From: Alcanivorax sp. 1008
GTDB taxonomy: Bacteria; Pseudomonadota; Gammaproteobacteria; Pseudomonadales; Alcanivoracaceae
Assembly: GCF_020667895.1 (NCBI RefSeq)
Contig: NZ_JAFMPS010000004.1
Location: forward strand, 1-64,000
Direction of reading: 5' to 3'
DNA: 64,000 bases
This document shows positions 43,768 through 51,960 of the stretch, one piece after another. Position numbers and translations under genes: made by a program. Each line of letters starts with the position of its first letter. Position 1 is the first letter of the stretch. The notes below the pieces were generated by a model. It did not search any database, had not been told where the DNA came from, and was given only the letters and a program-made list of their open reading frames with translations.

Positions 43768-44238
43768 ATGAGATTCGCCCTGCTTGCTGCCATCTTTATG
43801 TTGAGCGCCTGCCAATCAAGCCGTCATGCGGACTATGCGGGTGAGGATGCAATTACCCTGATCTTTTCTGCCGACGATATAGCGGCCCAGCCAATCATTT
43901 GCATCCCCGGCGAGGGCATTCGGGAAACTCCGCTGTCAGTAGGCATCGGTGGTTACAAGATACTGGAGGACTTGAACGAGGCCATGAAGAAAAGCCCCGA
44001 AGTCCGCGCCACCATCATGCCGGAGTCACCGGTTATTGCCGGTTTCCGATACACCCAACGCAGCAGCGTTGCCCCACGCAAGCGCTGCGAGAGGATGGTT
44101 AGCTTTGAGGCTAGCGCAGGGCAGACCTATCAGCTACGTCTGGAGAAGTCGCCCATGTGCACCATTACGGCAACAAGACTGGAGGGTGAAAGCTGGGTGG
44201 AGCAGGACATTATTGATAGCGCTCCCTCCTGCCCGTGA
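43768..44238 (+). CDS. Lipoprotein of unknown function
   Basis: A 156-aa product with a lipobox, LSAC (Cys about residue 14), after a short signal (MRFALLAAIFML). The mature protein is rich in beta-prone stretches and contains paired cysteines at CIPG, KRC and MC. The ATG at 43768 is preceded by CGGAG. It lies 67 bp after the M14 gene on the same strand; co-transcription is possible. Family not recognised. Confidence 0.72.
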   Translation: MRFALLAAIFMLSACQSSRHADYAGEDAITLIFSADDIAAQPIICIPGEGIRETPLSVGIGGYKILEDLNEAMKKSPEVRATIMPESPVIAGFRYTQRSSVAPRKRCERMVSFEASAGQTYQLRLEKSPMCTITATRLEGESWVEQDIIDSAPSCP

Positions 44239-44249
44239 ACCTAAATTGG

Positions 44250-44282
44250 GCGCCCCATTGGTGCGACGCACCACTATAGGGC
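44250..44282 (+). promoter_or_regulatory. Candidate NtrC enhancer sites upstream of the porin gene
   Basis: GCGCC-CCATT-GGTGC (44250-44264) matches nine of ten positions of the NtrC-type dyad GCACC-N5-GGTGC. GCACC-ACTAT-AGGGC (44268-44282), 18 bp on, matches more weakly. They lie about 100-130 bp upstream of the sigma-54 promoter, the normal enhancer distance. Confidence 0.45.
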
Positions 44283-44288
44283 ACATGT

Positions 44289-44311
44289 CAGGGCAGTACT
44301 GCACTGCCCTG
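44289..44311. terminator. Hairpin after the lipoprotein gene
   Basis: CAGGGCAGT and ACTGCCCTG pair perfectly (9 bp) around ACTGC, 50 bp after the lipoprotein stop. No U-run follows, so it is not a canonical intrinsic terminator. Confidence 0.4.
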
Positions 44312-44379
44312 GCATCAAAAAATGCCCCGTATACCGCGTAATTAACAAATAGTTCATAAAAATCACACTATTGGAGATG

Positions 44380-44395
44380 TTGGCACGGAACATGC
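44380..44395 (+). promoter_or_regulatory. Sigma-54 promoter of the TorF-type porin gene
   Basis: TTGGCACG at 44380-44387 and ATGC at 44392-44395 give the invariant GG and GC exactly 10 nt apart. Six of seven -24 core bases (TGGCACG) and the -12 GC match the consensus. The predicted start is near 44407, giving a 65-nt leader to the ATG. Confidence 0.75.
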
Positions 44396-44471
44396 CTCTT
44401 TTTTATCAGCTGCCACGGCCCCAGGTCGCAGCGCGGCAACCACAACACTGTCACTGAAGAGGGCTGTACCC

Positions 44472-45173
44472 ATGAGCAAGAAATCCGTACTGAAAATGTC
44501 TGCACTGGCCGTTGCTTTCGCTGCTGCTGCCGCACCGATCACTGCTGCTGCAGAAGTAACCGGCAGCCTTGGTATCTCCAACTTCTACCTGTGGCGTGGC
44601 CAGGATCTGTCCAATGGAGGCGGTGTGGTTTCTGGCAGCCTGGACTATGCCCACGAATCTGGCGCCTATGCAGGCGTTTGGACTTCATCGGAAACCGGCT
44701 TTGGCGGCGGCAACGGTGGTGAATATGACGTATATCTGGGCTTTGCTGGTGAAGCAAGCGGCCTGAGCTATGACCTGTCCTACGTAAGCTATATCTATCC
44801 TGGCATTGATCAGGCATTGGGTGAGCAAGGCGAACTGATTCTCGGTCTGGGCATGGGCGACTTCGGCCTGACTTACTACACCTCGGTTTATAAGTTTAAC
44901 GGAACCGATCTCGAAGTTGGCGATGACAGCTACCTGACCCTGAGCTATGCCTATGACAAGCTGAGCTTCTTGGTCGGCACCTGGATGCTGGATACCGACG
45001 ACAGAGACTACACCCACGTAGATATCAGCTACTCGCCAGTTGAGAACCTGACCTTCACTGCATCTAAGATTGTCGCGGCTGATGATGGCTCAGGAGCCAG
45101 CATGGTCAGTGGTGTTGGCCCAGCGGATGAGCAGGACCTGCTGATCAACGTTGGCTACGCGTTCTCGTTCTAA
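44472..45173 (+). CDS. TorF-family putative outer-membrane porin
   Basis: A 233-aa protein with a Sec signal peptide (cleavage near ...TAAA-EV) and a beta-barrel pattern ending in an aromatic Phe (VGYAFSF). The opening GSLGISNFYLWRGQDLSN is the family signature of the Gcw_chp/TorF porins, and YDVYLGFAG and LSYDLSYVSYIYPG follow it. The FmdC amide/urea porin of methylotrophs belongs to a related group, so small neutral nitrogen compounds are plausible substrates. A sigma-54 promoter and NtrC-like sites precede it, and the urea transporter operon lies 200 bp downstream on the other strand. Confidence 0.88.
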   Translation: MSKKSVLKMSALAVAFAAAAAPITAAAEVTGSLGISNFYLWRGQDLSNGGGVVSGSLDYAHESGAYAGVWTSSETGFGGGNGGEYDVYLGFAGEASGLSYDLSYVSYIYPGIDQALGEQGELILGLGMGDFGLTYYTSVYKFNGTDLEVGDDSYLTLSYAYDKLSFLVGTWMLDTDDRDYTHVDISYSPVENLTFTASKIVAADDGSGASMVSGVGPADEQDLLINVGYAFSF

Positions 45174-45196
45174 ATCTGCAGTTGATTCTCCCGCAT

Positions 45197-45217
45197 GCCC
45201 TCCACCCGGAGGGCTTT
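45197..45217 (+). terminator. Probable terminator after the porin gene
   Basis: GCCCTCC and GGAGGGC form a 7-bp stem with an ACCC loop, followed by TTT. Lies 24 bp after the porin stop. Confidence 0.55.
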
Positions 45218-45376
45218 GCCGGCACAGACCAGACAATTCAGCGTCAGGTTAGTGCCGTCTTTTTTTGCCGCTAAATATCTCCCGCCGCCATACTTGCCTG
45301 ACCTGGCATTGCTATCGCCGATAATCTATCGCGGCTTGATCAGTTGCCTGATTGGCTTAAAACTTTGCAGGTTAGA

Positions 45377-46093
45377 TTAGACGGTCAAATGACGTCGGGT
45401 CAGATCATCGGTGAGATTGTCGATGCTATCCGCCGCCACGATGCGACCCTTTTCGATGATGCGGAAATCAGTGGCGACACGGCGTGCAAATGGCAGTTTC
45501 TGCTCCACCAGCAATACCGTCAGTCCCTGTTCGCGGTTGAGACGAATAATAATGTCGCCAATTTCGCGGACAATATTCGGCTGAATACCCTCGGTTGGCT
45601 CATCAAGAATTAGCAGGCGCGGCTCGAGCACCAAGGCCCTGCCAATAGCCAACTGTTGCTGCTGCCCCCCAGACAGATCGCCGCCACGGCGACGCCCCAT
45701 CTGCTTTAGCACCGGAAAAATCTCATAAACGCGCTGCAAAATCGCCGGGGAACGGTCCCGGCGACAGCTCACCGCAAGTTGCAGATTTTCTTCCACACTG
45801 AGTAGCGGGAAAATTTCCCGGCCCTGTGGCACATAGCCGATGCCTAGCCCTGCGCGAGCCTCGGCGGGCTGCGTTAGTAAGGGCTTGTCCGCAAAAGTAA
45901 CGTCGCCGTCGCTGGCCGGCAGCAACCCCATAACGCATTTCAGCAGGGTAGTTTTGCCCATACCGTTGCGGCCCATCAGGCACACACAGCTGCCCTCCGG
46001 CACATCAAGATTAACATCCCAGAGAATATGACTACCGCCATAGAACTGGTTCAACCCGGAGACCTGAAGCAGCGATCCTGCTATCTGATTCAT
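45377..46093 (-). CDS. urtE: Urea ABC transporter ATP-binding protein UrtE
   Basis: A 238-aa ABC ATPase of the branched-chain-amino-acid/urea (LivF-like) class: Walker A GRNGMGKTT, signature LSGGQQQQLAIGRAL, Walker B LLILDEPTEG, H-loop near VLLVEQK. Last of five co-directional urt genes, overlapping urtD by four bases. The GRNGMGKTTLLKCVMGLLP stretch is typical of UrtE. Confidence 0.93.
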   Translation of the reverse strand: MNQIAGSLLQVSGLNQFYGGSHILWDVNLDVPEGSCVCLMGRNGMGKTTLLKCVMGLLPASDGDVTFADKPLLTQPAEARAGLGIGYVPQGREIFPLLSVEENLQLAVSCRRDRSPAILQRVYEIFPVLKQMGRRRGGDLSGGQQQQLAIGRALVLEPRLLILDEPTEGIQPNIVREIGDIIIRLNREQGLTVLLVEQKLPFARRVATDFRIIEKGRIVAADSIDNLTDDLTRRHLTV

Positions 46094-46929
46094 ACCTGCT
46101 CCCCAAGATACACTTCCACGACTTTCGGGTTGCTTTGCACCTGGTCCATGGTGCCCTCAGCCAACACACTGCCCTCGTGCAGAACCGTAACGGTGCGCGC
46201 GATCGAGCGAACAAACTCCATATCATGCTCGACCACGACAACAGAGCGCTCGCCGGCCAGTGACACCAGCAGTTCTGCGGTACGCTCTGTCTCCTGAGGA
46301 GTCATCCCGGCAACCGGTTCGTCCACCAATAGCAGAGCCGGCTCCTGCATCAACAACATGCCGATTTCCAGCCACTGCTTCTGACCATGAGAAAGGCTGC
46401 CTGCCAGGGAAAAGCGCAGATCCTGCAAACCAGTAAGCTCCAGGACACTATCGATCTTTTTCCGCTGCTCGGCATTGAGCTTGGCATAGAGCATGGCCCA
46501 AACCCCGCGGGGGCCGGCCATGGACAGCTCAAGGTTCTCAAACACAGTGTGCTGCTCAAATACTGTAGGACTCTGGAACTTTCTACCAATACCGGCTTGA
46601 GCAATATCCGGCTCCGATAGACGCAGCAAGTCGATAGTCTGGCCAAAGAAGGCAGAACCGCTGTCCGGTCTTGTCTTGCCGGTAATCACATCCATCATGG
46701 TTGTCTTACCGGCGCCATTGGGTCCAATAATGCAACGCAGCTCCCCGGCCTGAATATAAAGGGTCAGGTCATTCAGGGCTCGGAAGCCATCAAAGCTGAC
46801 AGAGATATCTTCCAGATAAAGTACCGTGCCGTGACTGACATCCAGCTTGGGTGATCGCAGCGCCGGGTTGACCATGTCAAACACGCGATCCCTCTCGGTA
46901 AAATCCCTCAACGGCTTCAGCATGCTCAT
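46090..46929 (-). CDS. urtD: Urea ABC transporter ATP-binding protein UrtD
   Basis: A 279-aa ABC ATPase (LivG-like): Walker A GPNGAGKTT, LSHGQKQWLEIGMLL in place of the usual LSGGQ (UrtD characteristically has SHGQKQWLEIG), Walker B LLLVDEPVAGMT. The ATG at 46929 overlaps the urtC stop (ATGA) behind GAGG; a second ATG two codons later is also possible. Longer upstream readings lie inside urtC. Confidence 0.93.
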   Translation of the reverse strand: MSMLKPLRDFTERDRVFDMVNPALRSPKLDVSHGTVLYLEDISVSFDGFRALNDLTLYIQAGELRCIIGPNGAGKTTMMDVITGKTRPDSGSAFFGQTIDLLRLSEPDIAQAGIGRKFQSPTVFEQHTVFENLELSMAGPRGVWAMLYAKLNAEQRKKIDSVLELTGLQDLRFSLAGSLSHGQKQWLEIGMLLMQEPALLLVDEPVAGMTPQETERTAELLVSLAGERSVVVVEHDMEFVRSIARTVTVLHEGSVLAEGTMDQVQSNPKVVEVYLGEQV

Positions 46930-48041
46930 GACTCCGCCCTCTTGAAGCGCTGCACCAGACCTAGTACGCCCTTGGGAAGGAAAAGCGTCACCAAAACAAA
47001 CAATACGCCCAGAGCGTATAGCCATGCCTCAGGCCAGGCCATGGTGAAATAGCTCTTGGCATAATTAACCAGAATCGCGCCGACCACGGCTCCGTACAAC
47101 GTACCGCGACCACCCACCGCTACCCAGACAACTGCTTCGATGGAGTTAATCGGAGCAAACTCTCCGGGATTGATGATGCCGACCTGCGGGACATATAGCG
47201 CACCGGCGATACCAGCCAGCATGGCAGAAAAGCAAAACAACCAAAGCTTGTAATGCTCGACACGGTAGCCAATAAATCGAGTGCGCGATTCACTATCCCT
47301 GATCGCGGCAATAATGCGGCCGAACCTGGAAGCAACAATCCAGCGACACACCAGAACACCGGCGAGTAGCGCCAAAGCAGAGGTCACGTACAGGCCAACA
47401 CGGGTAGAAGATGCCTGCAAATCAAAGCCAAGCAACTCCTTGAAGTCCGTCAAGCCATTGTTGCCACCGAAGCCCATCTCATTGCGGAAAAAAGCCAATA
47501 GCAGGGCGAAGGTCAATGCTTGAGTGATAATCGAAAAATACACACCGACGACTCGGGACTGGAATGCAAACCAACCAAACACCAGCGCCAGCAAGCCCGG
47601 AGCAAGAACCACCATTACCGCGGCAAACCAGAACATATCAAAGCCGTGCCAGTACCACGGCAGACTGTCCCAGTTCAGAAAAACCATGAAGTCTGGTAGC
47701 AAAGGGTCTCCGTAAACGCCCCTGGTACCGATCTGACGCATTAAATACATCCCCATGGCGTATCCGCCCAGAGCGAAAAATGCGGTATGGCCAAGACTGA
47801 GAATACCGCAATAGCCCCAGATCAAGTCTATGGACACCGCTAACAAGGCGTAGGTCATGTACTTTCCGACCAAGCCCAGCGTATAGGTGCTGACATGCAA
47901 GGAGGATTCCGGCGGAAAAAGCAGGTGACCAAGAGGCAGTAGCACCGCTGCCGCCAGCAACAAGCCGACGAACCATTTAATGCCTCTATCACTTCTCATC
48001 ACACGAGAAATTGCGCTGTGATCCTGCAAGGTCATGGTCAT
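46926..48041 (-). CDS. urtC: Urea ABC transporter permease UrtC
   Basis: A 371-aa polytopic permease of the LivM class with about ten hydrophobic segments; signatures include YALLAVSIDLIWGYCGILSLGHTAFFALGGYAMG and GTLYGAVVGAILVNYAKSYF. It overlaps urtB by four bases. Two in-frame ATGs lie at 48041 and 48035; AGGAG is 7 nt from the latter, so translation may begin there. Confidence 0.93.
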   Translation of the reverse strand: MTMTLQDHSAISRVMRSDRGIKWFVGLLLAAAVLLPLGHLLFPPESSLHVSTYTLGLVGKYMTYALLAVSIDLIWGYCGILSLGHTAFFALGGYAMGMYLMRQIGTRGVYGDPLLPDFMVFLNWDSLPWYWHGFDMFWFAAVMVVLAPGLLALVFGWFAFQSRVVGVYFSIITQALTFALLLAFFRNEMGFGGNNGLTDFKELLGFDLQASSTRVGLYVTSALALLAGVLVCRWIVASRFGRIIAAIRDSESRTRFIGYRVEHYKLWLFCFSAMLAGIAGALYVPQVGIINPGEFAPINSIEAVVWVAVGGRGTLYGAVVGAILVNYAKSYFTMAWPEAWLYALGVLFVLVTLFLPKGVLGLVQRFKRAES

Positions 48042-49744
48042 GCTCCTGATGCTGCCCGGCCTTTCTGCGGGAACAAACCCTGCTTACGGCGCTGTATAAA
48101 CAGAATGATGAAAACAAGCATTATAATTTTCGCCACAACAGCACCCACATGGGGCTCCAGAAACTTGGTAGCCACACCCAGCGTCATCCCGCCAACCAAG
48201 GTGCCCCAGAGGTTTCCTACGCCGCCAAACACCACCACCATGAACGAATCAATAATGTAGGCCTGACCGAGATTTGGGCCCACATTGGTTAGCTGACTCA
48301 GCGCAACCCCGGCAATTCCGGCAACACCAGAACCAAGACCGAAGGTCAGTGCGTCAACACGTGCGGTACGCACCCCCATGGCCCTGGCCATCTGACGATT
48401 CTGGGACACCGCCCTGACCTTCAGCCCCAGTGAGGTTTTGTTGAGGATCAGCCACAAACCGGCAAACACAATAAAAGTAAAAATCAGGATATAGAGGCGG
48501 TTATAGGTCACCGCGAACACTTCGTTAAAGCGTAGCAGGCCACTCATCATCTCCGGCGTTTGAACCGATCGATTAAGCGGCGAGAAGATGGTGCGCACGA
48601 GCTGCTGAAGAATCAGGCTGACACCAAATGTGGCCAGCAAAGTCTCCAGCGGACGGCCGTAAAGAAAGCGGACAATACCCCTCTCGATAGCAATTCCCAC
48701 CAAACCGGAAACCAGAAAAGCGGCGGGAATGGAAAGAACAATGGACAGACCAATATGATTTGGCAGCAACTGCTGCATAACAAAAGTCGTATAGGCTCCC
48801 AACATAATGAGCTCACCATGAGCCATATTGATGACACCCATAACCCCGAAGGTAATGGCAAGACCAATGGCGGCCAAAACCAGCACTGAGCCAAAACTTA
48901 GCCCAAAGAACGCAGTCTCCAGCAGGGAATAGAAATCCCGCTTCCCCTCAATTCGCTTGATTGCCGCCTCCGCAGCCTTGATAACCTCCCTGTTCTCTTC
49001 ACTCTGCAGAAGTGCGGAGATCTGATTAAATACGTCGTTGCCAAGCTCACCATCCAGCTCATCTACCGCTGCCAGACGTACCGCTGGGTCCTCGCTGCCA
49101 AGATCGAATATGGCGAGCGTGACCCTGATTTCCTCAGCAACATCATCATCCTGCTCGATAGAGCGCTGTTCTCTCAGCATGACCGCGACATTCTGATCTA
49201 CCACTTCACGCAGCTGCTGAACTGCCGCAAGGCGCACATTGCGGTCATCGCTATTCAAATCAAATATGGCTATATCTCCGCGCAACTTCTTACGCAGAGA
49301 GTTATTGGTAGTAATGCGCTTAGTGTCTAAAACACTGTCCGAAATCAGTTCGCCGGAGATCGCATCGTAATAGACCTTCTCTCCATCCTTCTCGGCGAGA
49401 ATTAGCACCTTCCCTGATAGCTTGTCGGCATAAAGCTGGTTTTCCAGAAGCGCTACAAGAACACTACGACTACCCGGATATCGTTTGGCCACCAGCTCAC
49501 TAGTGATGGTCTGCTTCTTTGAAAAACTGGCAGTCGCCAACTCAGACAGAGCGTTATTAAAGCTCTCATTTTCATCAGCAGGCGCTAAAGCCTCTATTGC
49601 CACCTCTTCAGCGTCACTGGAGGATTCATAGTCCTGTGTGCTGGCATGCAAGGATTGGCAGGCAACAACACCGACAAACAGCATACTGAGCAACATCAGT
49701 AATCGGCACACCTTAGCCGAAACTTCCTCTAGTAGTTGCCGCAC
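48038..49744 (-). CDS. urtB: Urea ABC transporter permease UrtB with periplasmic N-terminal domain
   Basis: A 568-aa permease. The C-terminal 290 residues are a LivH-like membrane domain (GLAITFGVMGVINMAHGELIMLGAYTTF and IERGIVRFLYGRPLETLLATFG). Before it lies a signal peptide and a roughly 240-residue soluble domain with two HEAT-like repeats (IFDLNSDDRNVRLAAVQQLR and IFDLGSEDPAVRLAAVDELD), a normal feature of UrtB. The GTG at 49744, 7 nt from AGGAG, is the best start; an earlier GTG gives a longer, unlikely leader. Confidence 0.93.
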   Translation of the reverse strand: MRQLLEEVSAKVCRLLMLLSMLFVGVVACQSLHASTQDYESSSDAEEVAIEALAPADENESFNNALSELATASFSKKQTITSELVAKRYPGSRSVLVALLENQLYADKLSGKVLILAEKDGEKVYYDAISGELISDSVLDTKRITTNNSLRKKLRGDIAIFDLNSDDRNVRLAAVQQLREVVDQNVAVMLREQRSIEQDDDVAEEIRVTLAIFDLGSEDPAVRLAAVDELDGELGNDVFNQISALLQSEENREVIKAAEAAIKRIEGKRDFYSLLETAFFGLSFGSVLVLAAIGLAITFGVMGVINMAHGELIMLGAYTTFVMQQLLPNHIGLSIVLSIPAAFLVSGLVGIAIERGIVRFLYGRPLETLLATFGVSLILQQLVRTIFSPLNRSVQTPEMMSGLLRFNEVFAVTYNRLYILIFTFIVFAGLWLILNKTSLGLKVRAVSQNRQMARAMGVRTARVDALTFGLGSGVAGIAGVALSQLTNVGPNLGQAYIIDSFMVVVFGGVGNLWGTLVGGMTLGVATKFLEPHVGAVVAKIIMLVFIILFIQRRKQGLFPQKGRAASGA

Positions 49745-49825
49745 ACTCAATCTCCTGACGCCATGGTTTCCCCGCACTGACAGGCGGCCGCAAAAGGGCG
49801 GCCGCTGTCATATAAGCAGGACAGA

Positions 49826-51118
49826 TCAGTAGTTCTGACCAGAACACTTCTTGGTTTTGGTGTTGTAGTTACCGCACTTGAGGTTTACCCAGTCCGCCTC
49901 CAGCACCGCACTTTCCGGCAGGAAGTCAGTCCATGCATCACCCGGAACTTCAGACTCGGTCTGCCATACCACATCGACTTGACCGTCATCACGGATCTCG
50001 CCAATAAGCACAGGCTTGGTCAGGTGGTGATTAGGCAGCATTTTTGCAGTACCACCGGTCAAGTTCGGTGTCTCCAGACCCGGCAGAGCGTCGATGATGG
50101 TGTCTACGTCCGTTGTCTTGGATTTTTCTACTGCCTGAGCCCAAAGGTTAAAGCCGATTACAGTTGCTTCCATCGGGTCATTAGTCACCCGATCAGGGTT
50201 CTTGATGAAGGTCTTCCAGCTTTCGATAAACTCGTTGTTTACTGGAACATCTACACTCTGGAAGTAGTTCCATGCAGCCAGGTGGCCAACCAGGGGAGCG
50301 GTATCAATACCGGATAGCTCCTCCTCACCGACGGAGAACGCAACAACAGGAATGTCTTCTGCGGAGATCTTCTGGTTGCCCAGCTCCTTGTAGAATGGAA
50401 CGTTCGCATCGCCGTTAATGGTTGAGACAACAGCAGTCTTCTTACCGGCGGAGCCAAACTTCTTGATGTCGGAAACAATTCCCTGCCAGTCAGAGTGACC
50501 AAACGGGGTGTAATTGATCATGATGTCCGCATCCTTAACGCCCTTGCTCTTCAGATAGGCCTCAAGAATCTTGTTGGTGGTACGCGGATAGACGTAATCG
50601 GTACCCGCCAGCACCCAGCGCTTAACACCCACTTCATTCATCAGATAGTCGACGGCCGGAATTGCCTGCTGATTCGGTGCCGCCCCGGTATAAAATACGT
50701 TACGTGATGATTCCTCGCCCTCGTACTGAACCGGGTAGAACAACAGACCGTTGAGCTCCTCAAAGACCGGTAGAACGGATTTACGGGAAACGGATGTCCA
50801 GCACCCGAAAACCACATCTACGTCATGGACGGAAAGCAGTTCACGAGCCTTCTCAGCAAACAAGGGCCAGTTAGAGGCCGGATCGACCACCACGGCCTCA
50901 AGCTTCTTGCCAAGCAAACCACCTTTCTTGTTCTGCTCTTCAACCATCATTAACACTGTGTCTTTCAGAGTGGTTTCACTGATCGCCATGGTGCCTGACA
51001 GGGAATGAAGAACACCCACTTTGATGGTGTCGGCAGCATGCGCTGCTGTGATACCCGTAATTGAGCCAGCCGCAATACATGCTGCTGCGAACCTGGCCAT
51101 CCTGGATCGAATACTCAT
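49826..51118 (-). CDS. urtA: Urea ABC transporter substrate-binding protein UrtA
   Basis: A 430-aa periplasmic receptor with a Sec signal peptide (cleavage near ...AAHA-AD). TIKVGVLHSLSGTMAISE, VVDPASNWPLFAEKARELL, VFGCWTSVSRKSVLPVFE and PVQYEGEESSRNVFYTGAAPNQQ are hallmarks of UrtA/FmdD receptors for urea and short amides. The start ATG at 51118 follows AGGAG; a 17-codon upstream reading is not supported. It leads urtBCDE and follows the GntR regulator by 95 bp. Confidence 0.94.
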   Translation of the reverse strand: MSIRSRMARFAAACIAAGSITGITAAHAADTIKVGVLHSLSGTMAISETTLKDTVLMMVEEQNKKGGLLGKKLEAVVVDPASNWPLFAEKARELLSVHDVDVVFGCWTSVSRKSVLPVFEELNGLLFYPVQYEGEESSRNVFYTGAAPNQQAIPAVDYLMNEVGVKRWVLAGTDYVYPRTTNKILEAYLKSKGVKDADIMINYTPFGHSDWQGIVSDIKKFGSAGKKTAVVSTINGDANVPFYKELGNQKISAEDIPVVAFSVGEEELSGIDTAPLVGHLAAWNYFQSVDVPVNNEFIESWKTFIKNPDRVTNDPMEATVIGFNLWAQAVEKSKTTDVDTIIDALPGLETPNLTGGTAKMLPNHHLTKPVLIGEIRDDGQVDVVWQTESEVPGDAWTDFLPESAVLEADWVNLKCGNYNTKTKKCSGQNY

Positions 51119-51213
51119 GATGTATCTCCTGATAGTTAATGAGTTGCAATGCCTGATACCTTCCGACACTAACCGCCCGCCCGACCGACGAACTCTGTAG
51201 AGCTGACCCTTAA

Positions 51214-51942
51214 CTACTTATCGGTGCCAGCTTCAATTCTTGCGCTATGCAACATATGCAGCGTGATCTTCCTCACCTCATTCCTGCTTGCTTCGATATG
51301 TGCCTTTAGCATCATCTGGGCCTGATCCGCACGACGCTGGATAACTGCACGGAGGATTTTTGCATGCTCCGAGTAAGTCGCATCAATGCGCGCCTTCCTG
51401 GTAAAGTCCAGCCTTCTAATGATCCGTATTCTTTCGCTGACACTTCGATGTATCCGTACCATCTCACCATTGCCAGCAGCCTCAACCAGCATTTCGTGGA
51501 ACTGCTCATCCAATGCAGAAAGCGTGCCGACATCGGTTGTCATTTCATCCTCGGGGACAAGCCACACTTCTTTCAGAACATTTAGCTGAGCAGGAACCTC
51601 ATCTCTATCGCAAATTCGCTTGACCGCTGCACACTCCAGAACGGTCCGTACGTCATAAAGGTCTTCAAAATATTCAAAATTAAACGGCCTTACCTGCCAT
51701 CCGTTTCGGTACAAGACATCAACGTAGTTCTCTCGCTGCAGCCTAAAAAGAGCTTCCCTGACCGGCGTTCTGCTTACTCCCATTCGGTCGGCCACTTCCG
51801 TTTCTGTAAATCGATCTCCGGGCAGGAAGCGAAAATCGAAGATGTCGTTCTTGATCTGCAGGTAAATACGCTCAGCCAGATTCGCGGCTCGACCGGTGGA
51901 CCGGGATCTTCTCTCAGACTGTTTCCTCGAGATCTCAACCAT
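51214..51942 (-). CDS. GntR-family (FadR/FCD subfamily) regulator
   Basis: A 242-aa regulator. The N-terminal winged HTH includes RFLPGDRFTETEVADRMGVSRTPVREALFRLQREN, the canonical GntR motif. The C-terminal FCD domain is helical, with metal/ligand residues suggested in YDVRTVLECAAVKRI, FHEMLVEAAGN and YSEHAKILRAV. It lies between the carboxylase and urtA genes, 18 bp from the former. A CTTGT-GT-ACAAG palindrome in the carboxylase leader is its likely operator. Effector unknown. Confidence 0.9.
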   Translation of the reverse strand: MVEISRKQSERRSRSTGRAANLAERIYLQIKNDIFDFRFLPGDRFTETEVADRMGVSRTPVREALFRLQRENYVDVLYRNGWQVRPFNFEYFEDLYDVRTVLECAAVKRICDRDEVPAQLNVLKEVWLVPEDEMTTDVGTLSALDEQFHEMLVEAAGNGEMVRIHRSVSERIRIIRRLDFTRKARIDATYSEHAKILRAVIQRRADQAQMMLKAHIEASRNEVRKITLHMLHSARIEAGTDK

Positions 51943-51960
51943 GGTCCGGAGCCCCTGCCT

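Noticed and set aside
51119-51213. Possible sigma-54 promoter directly upstream of urtA
   Set aside because: The best GG-N10-GC placement (CGGAAG...AGGC) misses most of the consensus; urtA is more likely transcribed from the carboxylase promoter.
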